NCBI GenBank assembly: GCA_002477755.1
Contig: DLKD01000034.1
Coordinates: 1 to 64,000 of the forward strand
DNA from: Gordonia sp. UBA7599
GTDB lineage: Bacteria; Actinomycetota; Actinomycetes; Mycobacteriales; Mycobacteriaceae
Length of the DNA: 64,000 nt
Reading direction: 5' to 3'
The notes beneath the pieces are model-generated. The model was not told where the DNA came from. It saw only the letters and a list, made by a program, of their open reading frames with translations, and did not search any database. Both the position numbers and the translations under genes were made by a program. Position 1 is the stretch's first letter; each line of letters opens with the position of its first letter. This document shows, piece by piece, positions 52,807-64,000 of the stretch.

Positions 52807-53212
52807 TGATGCACGCAGCAGCGATATGGAGCACCGCGTGGACGGCGACTGCCGGATGCGGCTGCTCGTCCATGATCGCGTCGCCGATCTTGCCCGGTGT
52901 GACCAGCGTCAGCAGTCCGAAAGTAACCGCCATTGCGACGAGGCCCAGCGCGCTGTAGGCGGCGGTGTAGAGCATGCCCCTCGCCAAGCCGCCCTCGCTT
53001 GCCGCGATCGCCGCCACGACGACGATCACCATGCCGATGAGGTTCGATGCGACCAGCGCGGCGGCGTTGCGGTTGCGATCGGACCACACCTGAGCGCGCA
53101 GGTTGCCCGGCGTCAGCAGGTCGAGGACGATGAAGCCGACTGCCATGGCGACGATCCCCGCCACCGAATAGGCGCCGGCCGCGATCAGGTCGTCCCAGAA
53201 CTTCTCATCCAT
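52787..53212 (-). CDS. DUF350 family membrane protein
   Basis: This 141-residue protein has four hydrophobic segments arranged as two similar halves (AYSVAGIVAMAVGFIVLDLLTPG and AYSALGLVAMAVTFGLLTLVTPG), the hallmark internal duplication of DUF350. Function is unknown. It overlaps the SpeE-like gene and follows the DUF4247 gene. Confidence 0.85.
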   Translation of the reverse strand: MDEKFWDDLIAAGAYSVAGIVAMAVGFIVLDLLTPGNLRAQVWSDRNRNAAALVASNLIGMVIVVVAAIAASEGGLARGMLYTAAYSALGLVAMAVTFGLLTLVTPGKIGDAIMDEQPHPAVAVHAVLHIAAACIIAAAIL

Positions 53213-53257
53213 AGTCGTCCTTCGTTCGTAGGTGCCCGTTGAGGTGCGCGGTTTGGT

Positions 53258-53896
53258 CTATTTGCCCGACCCACTACCGCCGCCGCGGTAGCTGTTGCCC
53301 CGGCCAGAGTAGTGGGGCGTCGGGACCCAGTAGCTGCCGATGTAGCCGTGGTAGTGGTTGAGGCCGGTGCGGTAGTCCTTGCTCACCATCACGCGGGTCT
53401 TGTCGGCGCCGTAGGGGAACAGGCCGACGATGTACTTCGGGTACTGCAAGAACGTGGATCCCGCGACATTGCCATAGCCCGTTGCACCAGGCCGGGTATC
53501 GGTGGGCCGCTCCGATTGCGAAATTTCTTCGGCGACGGTGGCTACGTCACCGTCGGCGACGTAGCCGGTCAGCGAGGATCCTTCGTCCAGGCCGGCTTTG
53601 CGGTGGTACCGCTTCTCGATGTAGTCGCGGGCATTCAGGGCACCGAGCGCTCCCGGATCGGTGGGTGCTTCGGAGGTGGCGGAAGTACTGGTAGTGGGAC
53701 TGCTGGTGGTGGGCCTGCTCGTTGTGGGATAGGTGTAGGTAGGGGTGCGCGTGGGCTGGGTCGGCTTGCCATCGACGTTGCACGTGACGACGAGGACGGC
53801 GAAAGCGACCAGTGCGATGATCCCGATGAGCGCGTTGCGCATGAAGCGCAGAAGTGCTCTGGGATCCTCGGATCCGCCGCCGTTTCGAAAGGTCAT
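53258..53896 (-). CDS. DUF4247 family protein
   Basis: This 212-residue protein has one N-terminal transmembrane helix (about residues 20-40, ALIGIIALVAFAVLVVTCNV). A Thr/Ser/Pro linker follows, then a globular domain containing YIEKRYHR, EEISQSERP and FLQYPKYIVGLFPYGADKTRVMV, and a Gly/Ser-rich tail. It should sit on the outer face. The ATG overlaps the DUF2617 stop by 4 nt. Confidence 0.8.
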   Translation of the reverse strand: MTFRNGGGSEDPRALLRFMRNALIGIIALVAFAVLVVTCNVDGKPTQPTRTPTYTYPTTSRPTTSSPTTSTSATSEAPTDPGALGALNARDYIEKRYHRKAGLDEGSSLTGYVADGDVATVAEEISQSERPTDTRPGATGYGNVAGSTFLQYPKYIVGLFPYGADKTRVMVSKDYRTGLNHYHGYIGSYWVPTPHYSGRGNSYRGGGSGSGK

Positions 53897-54423
53897 CGGT
53901 CTGTGTCTCCGGTTCGCTCACGGATGGTGCTGGTCGTGACGACGACTTCGCCGGACTGTGGGTAAGAGTGCCAGGTATCCCACTGCAGTACGCCGCTAGC
54001 CGGGTCGTGCTGAGCACGCACCGCCGTCACCGCCAACGGGCGGCCGGGATAGCTGCCGATCAGCCCGAGCGCGCGCTCGTCAGTCGGACGCACCTGGCTT
54101 TCGAGATGGCCGACGATCATGCGCATCGACTCCTCGTCGTGAACCCGGACATCAGAGCTGAAGGTGTAGTCGCCGCGTACCCAGTGTGTCGGCAGCGCCG
54201 GTTCGACGCCGGGCAGGCAGGCGAGGGTTTCGCGCAGCCGCCCCTGTGGCCTGTCGACGACGACCTGATGGCTGGCACCGAGAAGCCGCAATTGGATGTC
54301 GAAAGGCCCGAGTCGACCGGCGCAGGTGGCCAACGCGGGCTGGTCGTCGGCGTCGAGCGTCAGGGTCAGGTCACCGGCCCGGGTATCGACGAAGACGCCG
54401 CCCAGTTCGACCAGCGCTGTCAC
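53893..54423 (-). CDS. DUF2617 family protein
   Basis: This 176-residue soluble protein has FDIQLRLLGASHQVVVD, ETLACLPG and the C-terminal DTWHSYPQSGEVVVTTS region. No catalytic motif is recognisable. GTG 54423 overlaps the DUF4178 stop by 4 nt and its own stop overlaps the DUF4247 start, fixing the operon order. Confidence 0.78.
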   Translation of the reverse strand: MTALVELGGVFVDTRAGDLTLTLDADDQPALATCAGRLGPFDIQLRLLGASHQVVVDRPQGRLRETLACLPGVEPALPTHWVRGDYTFSSDVRVHDEESMRMIVGHLESQVRPTDERALGLIGSYPGRPLAVTAVRAQHDPASGVLQWDTWHSYPQSGEVVVTTSTIRERTGDTDR

Positions 54424-55058
54424 CTCGCCGCCTCGGGCGACGGGTTCGACGGGTAGATGCGGAGCTCGCTGCGCGCGAGCACCTCGCCGCGGGCGGCCTC
54501 CCAGCCCGAGCCGTAGTCCTCGAACGAGAGCCGGGCGTTGCCTGCCTCGTAGTCGTGGTACCGCATGGTGCCGCTGGTTGCGGCGCCGGTCGTCCCCGCC
54601 GACGTGAAGCTGGCGGCGCCGTCCTCGTCGTAGTTGTAGCGGCGGCCCTCGAAGTCGATCGTCGGGGGTCCGGGGGTGACGGTGACGCCGCCCAGTTCGA
54701 CCCACTGCACGACCTCCAGGTCGGGGTCGTCCTCCACCGACAGCCACACGCGTTGGCCGGTCCCGGTGTCCAGATGTGCCTCGATCCAGTTGTAGCCGTC
54801 CTGGGTGAACCGGATGACGCCGCGTACGGCGAAGGTCGTGCCGCGGATATCGACGAGGTCGGCGGGTTTGAGTTGGCGCGGATCGCCCCGGACGGCGTCA
54901 TCGTCGGCGGTGGAAAACGGATCGCCGGGTCGGTAGGTGCGGTTGCGCAAGGCCTCCGCTTCCGCCTTTCGGGTGGCATTGGCGGCCAGGGTGTTGAACA
55001 CGACGGCGACCGCGATGATGAGCAGCAGCGCGATGATGATGATGACGGCGTACTTCAC
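54420..55058 (-). CDS. DUF4178 family protein
   Basis: This is a 212-residue protein with one N-terminal transmembrane helix (residues ~3-25) and a beta-rich DUF4178 domain (LKPADLVDIRGTTFAVRGVIRF, WIEAHLDTGTGQRVWLSVEDD, GRRYNYDEDGAASF). It is the first gene of the five-gene module running to the SpeE-like gene. Confidence 0.82.
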   Translation of the reverse strand: MKYAVIIIIALLLIIAVAVVFNTLAANATRKAEAEALRNRTYRPGDPFSTADDDAVRGDPRQLKPADLVDIRGTTFAVRGVIRFTQDGYNWIEAHLDTGTGQRVWLSVEDDPDLEVVQWVELGGVTVTPGPPTIDFEGRRYNYDEDGAASFTSAGTTGAATSGTMRYHDYEAGNARLSFEDYGSGWEAARGEVLARSELRIYPSNPSPEAAR

Positions 55059-55085
55059 TCCTCCAACCTACCCAATTCCGACATT

Positions 55086-55100
55086 TGGGCCGATGGCCCA
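55086..55100 (-). terminator. Small hairpin between entA and the DUF4178 gene
   Basis: TGGGCC and GGCCCA pair across a 3-nt loop in the 53-nt gap after entA. A weak terminator is possible; the stem is only 6 bp and lacks a T-tract. Confidence 0.3.
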
Positions 55101-55111
55101 GGCGGCGTCGG

Positions 55112-55888
55112 CTACTGGTCGAGGGAGGCGCCGCCGTCGACGCGCAGGTCGTGCAGGGTGATGTGCCGGGCGGCGTCGGAGGCGAGGAAGACCGCCGACG
55201 CGGCGATGTCCTCCGGCTGCGCCAACCGTCCGAGCGGGATGCCAAGGCGGAATTGCTCGGGCGTACCGGCAATCACCGCTTCCGCGGACTGCTCCGGGGG
55301 CACCGACTCGGGCCACATGCTGTGCAGCATCGCGGTGTCGGTCGACCCGGGGGTGATGATGTTGCACCGCACCCCGCGGCCCGCCATCTCCAGGCCCGTG
55401 CTGCGCACGAGGTTCGATACCGCCGCCTTTGTCGCGCCGTAGGCGCCGATACCGACACGCGGGACGGCCGCTGAATTCGACGACACCACGATGATCGACC
55501 CGCCATCGGCCAACACGCCCGAAGCCGCGCGCAGGAGCGCCATCGTCGCGGTCAGGTTCACGGCGACCAGGCGGTCCCACTCGTCGTCGTCGATGTCGGC
55601 AACGGGTCCAAGAGCCAGGACCGCGGCGGTGTGCACGACGGTGGTCAGCGGGCCCCCGAGTAGTCCGGGCGCATCGGCGACGAGCTCTGCGACGGCAGCG
55701 CGATCGGCCAGGTCGAGCATCACCCCGCGCGCGCCGAGGCCCGCAGCTTTCTCCGCGACTGCAGGGTCTAGATCGGTGAGCAGCACCGTCGCGCCCGCGT
55801 CGACGAACGCTTGCGCGACGGCCGACCCGATGCCCCCCGCCGCACCGGTGAGCAAAGCGCGCTTACCGCGCAGTGCCCCTTCGGTCAC
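55112..55888 (-). CDS. entA: 2,3-dihydro-2,3-dihydroxybenzoate dehydrogenase
   Basis: EntA oxidises 2,3-dihydro-DHB to 2,3-dihydroxybenzoate. The 258-residue SDR has TGAAGGIGSAVA, the Ser of VVSSNSA and YGATKAA, and the motif NIITPGSTDTAMLHSMWP, which is characteristic of EntA/DhbA. It is the last gene of the minus-strand siderophore operon, overlapping entB by 4 nt. Confidence 0.92.
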   Translation of the reverse strand: MTEGALRGKRALLTGAAGGIGSAVAQAFVDAGATVLLTDLDPAVAEKAAGLGARGVMLDLADRAAVAELVADAPGLLGGPLTTVVHTAAVLALGPVADIDDDEWDRLVAVNLTATMALLRAASGVLADGGSIIVVSSNSAAVPRVGIGAYGATKAAVSNLVRSTGLEMAGRGVRCNIITPGSTDTAMLHSMWPESVPPEQSAEAVIAGTPEQFRLGIPLGRLAQPEDIAASAVFLASDAARHITLHDLRVDGGASLDQ

Positions 55889-56541
55889 CGCCGGGCCCCG
55901 ACCGCGTCAGACTGCAGGGCCCGCAGCGCCTCGTCGGCGGTGGCGGACACACCGCAGGTGGAGTTGACGTAGTCGATGGCCCCGGCGTGGTACCCGGAGT
56001 TGAAGTCGGCCACTCCGTCGGTGATGAGGAACGCCTGCACATCGTGCATGAAGGCGTCCGCGGCGGTCAGCATGCACCCGATGTGGGCGTAGATCCCGGT
56101 GATGAGCAACTGGTCGCGCCCGTCGTGGGCCAACAGCGACCGCAGGTCGGTGCGCGCGAAGGCCGAATAGCGCCACTTGGTGACGGTGATGTCATTCGGG
56201 CGGGCGCGCAACGGCTCGATGACTTCGGCTTCCTCTGCGGTCTGGATGCCTGGACCCCACCGTTGTGTGAGCAGGCCGCGCCGCGATGGGTGTTGTTGTG
56301 GCGGCTGGGCAGTCAGGATGACAGGCACGCCAGCCGCATCGGCGGCCTCGCGCAGCGCCACGATCGTCGGCACCACTGTTGCCAGCGGTTCGGAACCCTC
56401 TTCGTAGACGTCGACGAAGTAGTTCTGCATGTCGTGGATCAGCAGCGCCGCACGATTGCGGTCGATCTGCCAGTCGAGCCTGGGTGTGGTGTGCGGCGCC
56501 ACGTCGCTCAGCCGGTACGGGCTTATCGGTGGGATGGACAC
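55885..56541 (-). CDS. entB: Isochorismatase (EntB N-terminal domain only)
   Basis: The enzyme hydrolyses isochorismate to 2,3-dihydro-2,3-dihydroxybenzoate and pyruvate. The isochorismatase domain is complete: AALLIHDMQNYFVD with the catalytic Asp, VTKWRYSAFARTDL with Lys, and ITGIYAHIGCMLTAADAF. It ends after about 218 residues, whereas EntB/DhbB proteins continue with an aryl carrier domain of ~75 residues. I chose GTG 56541 as start; the open frame extends further upstream without similarity. Confidence 0.9.
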   Translation of the reverse strand: MSIPPISPYRLSDVAPHTTPRLDWQIDRNRAALLIHDMQNYFVDVYEEGSEPLATVVPTIVALREAADAAGVPVILTAQPPQQHPSRRGLLTQRWGPGIQTAEEAEVIEPLRARPNDITVTKWRYSAFARTDLRSLLAHDGRDQLLITGIYAHIGCMLTAADAFMHDVQAFLITDGVADFNSGYHAGAIDYVNSTCGVSATADEALRALQSDAVGARR

Positions 56542-56564
56542 GGGTCTCCGATCGGGGAGTCTGG

Positions 56565-57533
56565 CTAGCGGAATGCGGTATCGATGTCGTGCAGGATCGC
56601 TTCGACGCCCAGCGGGCCGGTCCCACTCGTCCACGGCGTGCCGTCGACGGGGTACACGTGCCCGGCTTTGACCGCGCGCAGGGCGTTGAAACCGGGTTTG
56701 CGACGTGCGGCGTCAAGCTCCTTGTGTGCCTGCTCGGCGTTGCCGAGGACGCCGAAGAAGATGTAGTCCGCGTCGATCAGGTCGAGGTTCTCCATGCTGA
56801 CCTTCTCACCGGCGCGGTTGCGGGAATTGATCCGTTCCTGCGCTTGCGGGCGCGTCATCCCGACCTTGCCGAGCACCCAACTCGACAGTGAGTTGCCGCC
56901 GACGATGGTCGGGCCCTCTGATGACCACCGGACGACGCTGGCGGTGAGGGGTTTGGCCCCGGGGGCGGCGGCAACCAGCTTGCCGGTGGCTGCGATCATC
57001 GCGCTGATCTCGCCGAGCACGCGTTTGTGCTGGTCGGGGCGGTTGAGAATGGTGGCCATCGCCCCAAAATAGCGCTCCCACCCTTGGGCGTACTTGGCGA
57101 CAAGGACGGTCGGGGCGATCTTCGCGAGGTCGTCGAGGCTGTTGCGCGACCCGGTTGTGTCGTCGACGACGATGAGGTCGGGCCGCACCTTGAGGATTTG
57201 TCCCAGGTTGGGGGAGCGGGTCGAGGCGACGATGGGGATCGACGAGGCACCGGGCGTGGCGCCCGCCAGATATCCGGGAATGCCCAGCTGACCGCGCCCG
57301 GCGGTTGAGCCGACCGGGGTGACGTGCAGTGCCAGGGCGGCATCGAGCGCACCTTCGGCGAGGGTCACTACGCGCGTCGGGTTCTCGGGGATGGTGACCG
57401 AGCGCCCCGCGGCATCGACGTAGGGACGACCATCCGACGGGGCTTGCGTCGCCCCGCCGTTCCCGCACGCCGCCGATCCGACGACGAGGACGGCGCCGAG
57501 CAGCGCCGTGGTGATCCGGATTGCAGGCCTCAT
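56565..57533 (-). CDS. Ferric-siderophore ABC transporter substrate-binding lipoprotein (FepB-like)
   Basis: This is a 322-residue binding protein of the iron-siderophore class. It has a signal peptide with lipobox GSAAC (Cys at ~23), the conserved RVVTLAEGALDAALALHVTPVG, and PDLIVVDDTTG, with a long rigid backbone helix. ATG 57533 overlaps the fes stop by 4 nt, so uptake and hydrolysis genes are co-expressed with synthesis. No permease genes lie in the window. Confidence 0.9.
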   Translation of the reverse strand: MRPAIRITTALLGAVLVVGSAACGNGGATQAPSDGRPYVDAAGRSVTIPENPTRVVTLAEGALDAALALHVTPVGSTAGRGQLGIPGYLAGATPGASSIPIVASTRSPNLGQILKVRPDLIVVDDTTGSRNSLDDLAKIAPTVLVAKYAQGWERYFGAMATILNRPDQHKRVLGEISAMIAATGKLVAAAPGAKPLTASVVRWSSEGPTIVGGNSLSSWVLGKVGMTRPQAQERINSRNRAGEKVSMENLDLIDADYIFFGVLGNAEQAHKELDAARRKPGFNALRAVKAGHVYPVDGTPWTSGTGPLGVEAILHDIDTAFR

Positions 57534-58755
57534 AGTCGCGTCTCCCTTGCGCTGGCCGGTGTGTCAGATGCGGACTGTGTGTCCGAGGCGGTCAGGTCGT
57601 CGAGCAACAGGTGGGCCCACCAGGCGATGTCGTGACCACCGTCGAAGGGCCGCAGCGTTGCCGACCATCCAGCCTCGGACAGTTCGCGGGCCAGAGCGGT
57701 CACCGGATCAACGAGCAGCCCCTCGTTGCGGCCGACGGCCAATCGCACCGGCCGCGGTGTCGCGCACGCCAATTCCTTGGCGAGCCAGCTTTGTTCGTCC
57801 GACCATTGCGCCGGCCGTGCGGTGAGGCCGGGCTTCCACCACATCGACGGAGAGTACGCGAACACTTCGTCGACGTCGTCGGGAAACCAGCACGCCGCTG
57901 CCAGGGCCGCCGCCGCACCGAGGCTCTGGCCTGCCCAGACGGTCGTCGTCTCCGTGGCTTCCAGAGCGCTGCGCGCAGGCACGAGGATCTCGCCGACGAC
58001 GGTGGCGAGGAACTCGCGATTGGGGCCGAGTTGGCGCAGCCGTGTCGTCGGGTCGGTGGGCGCATCGATGCCCAGGAGGGCGATCGGTGCGGTGGTGTCG
58101 TCGGCGGCGTCGGCGATCGCCGCGGGCAAGCCGTATTCGTCGAACCACTTGTCGGCGTCGAAGAGGACGACGATGCGCGTCGGTCCCGGACCGCGGCCGA
58201 CGGGAGCAGTGAGCCGCCAGCGGATAGGCTCCGCGTCGTCGGTCCCTCCGACTTCCCCGGTGGCGAGCAGAGTTTGTTCGCCGCCCCGCCACGCAGTCGG
58301 GTCCGGTGCGTCGACAGTGGCCAGCACCGACCCGAACGGCGAACCCGCACCGGGGTTCGTCGGATCGTCGACCGCTGCGCGGGCGACCTCACGCGAATAC
58401 ACCAGGACGCCGTCGCGCAGGTGCGGGTCGTCGGCGGCATACGGGTAGTAGCGGTAGGTGGCCATCGTGGCGCGCGTGACGACCAGTTCGGTCCACCACA
58501 GGTCGGTGGACCCCCATCGACGCATTTGCCCCCGATCGAGGTGGGGGCCGTCGGTGAGGCGGTTGACCCACGCGTACACGCCGGCGGTGCCCGGCGGGGC
58601 GACGAAGGCGAGGAGGACGCGCTGGCAGCCCGGGTCGTCGGGATCATCGGTGATCAGCGGGGTGCCGTGCGCGGCGAGATCGCTGAGGACCTGCGTCGCG
58701 TCGTCGCCGGGACCGTCGAGGATCTGTCGGCGCAATGCATCGGCGGCGGGGACGG

Positions 58756-58759
<4 letters not shown>
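57530..58759 (-). CDS. fes: Enterochelin esterase (Fes-like)
   Basis: This is a cytoplasmic esterase that opens the trilactone of ferric enterobactin to release iron. The 409-residue protein has an N-terminal immunoglobulin-like domain (about residues 30-160) and an alpha/beta-hydrolase domain with [18 protein letters not shown], nucleophile [13 protein letters not shown] and the C-terminal GGHDIAWW histidine. Overlaps with entF and fepB are 4 nt each. Confidence 0.92.
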
Positions 58760-62619
<3,860 letters not shown>

Positions 62620-62654
62620 GGCGGCCGTTTCTCCTCGGGTGTGGTTGGGAGCTT

Positions 62655-62666
62655 AGGTTAGCCTAT

Positions 62667-62673
<7 letters not shown>
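62655..62673. promoter_or_regulatory. IdeR/DtxR-type iron box in the entF/entE divergent promoter
   Basis: TTAGGTTAGCCTA at 62655-62667 matches the first 13 positions of the 19-bp iron-box consensus TTAGGTTAGSCTAACCTAA; the rest is degenerate. It lies 36 nt from the entF start and reaches the ATG of entE. Iron-loaded IdeR binding here would repress both directions. Confidence 0.7.

Positions 62674-64000
<1,327 letters not shown>

Overview
The window is about 64 kb of high-GC actinobacterial chromosome. Codon usage, frequent GTG starts and 4-nt ATGA/GTGA gene overlaps are uniform throughout. A type VII secretion ESX-4-type locus next to rplM-rpsI-glmM, a mycobacterial-type lipid-droplet-associated protein, TsaE/TsaB/RimI/TsaD beside alr, and xseAB next to ispH all point to the mycolic-acid-containing Mycobacteriales. 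A Gordonia-like organism is my best guess; the genus is an inference. I saw no rRNA, tRNA, CRISPR array, insertion sequence or phage gene.

Layout. 1-4.1 kb: a sugar ABC importer (ATPase cut by the window edge, lipoprotein, two permeases). 4.1-8.8 kb: DUF4245 protein, xseB-xseA and a lipid-droplet protein on the minus strand, then ispH and an exported beta-carbonic anhydrase. 8.8-20.1 kb: an ESX-4-type locus, mycP-eccD on minus and eccC plus a T7SS-associated protein on plus. The divergent halves are separated by an asparagine-to-alanine operon (asparaginase with a lectin-like tail, aspartate 4-decarboxylase). 20.1-36.1 kb: a catabolic island lying where esxU/esxT are expected. It holds CoA ligase, three acyl-CoA dehydrogenases, enoyl-CoA hydratase/isomerase, SDR, HMG-CoA-lyase-like enzyme, class III CoA-transferase, an HpaB/AbfD-family flavoenzyme, a homogentisate-dioxygenase-like cupin, a hydrolase, a phosphotransferase and a TetR regulator. 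36.2-51.1 kb: conserved housekeeping block rplM-rpsI-glmM, several small proteins, glmS-nnr-alr-hydrolase-tsaE-tsaB-rimI-tsaD. 51.2-55.1 kb: a minus-strand module of DUF4178, DUF2617, DUF4247, DUF350 and a membrane spermidine-synthase-like protein. 55.1-64 kb: an enterobactin-type catecholate siderophore cluster (entA, entB, ferric-siderophore binding protein, fes, entF on minus; entE on plus, cut by the window end) with an iron box in the divergent promoter.

Main points of interest. (1) The ESX-4 locus is broken open by two metabolic insertions and has no esx pair or eccB in the window. (2) The catabolic island combines CoA-thioester beta-oxidation with oxygen-dependent ring chemistry and has no obvious assigned substrate. 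(3) The asparaginase carries a bulb-lectin-like C-terminal domain. (4) A roughly 21-bp-phased repeat family appears at three places, once in frame inside eccC. (5) The DUF/SpeE membrane module is uncharacterised. (6) The enterobactin-type synthetase has a serine-type A-domain code, but its isochorismatase lacks the aryl carrier domain.
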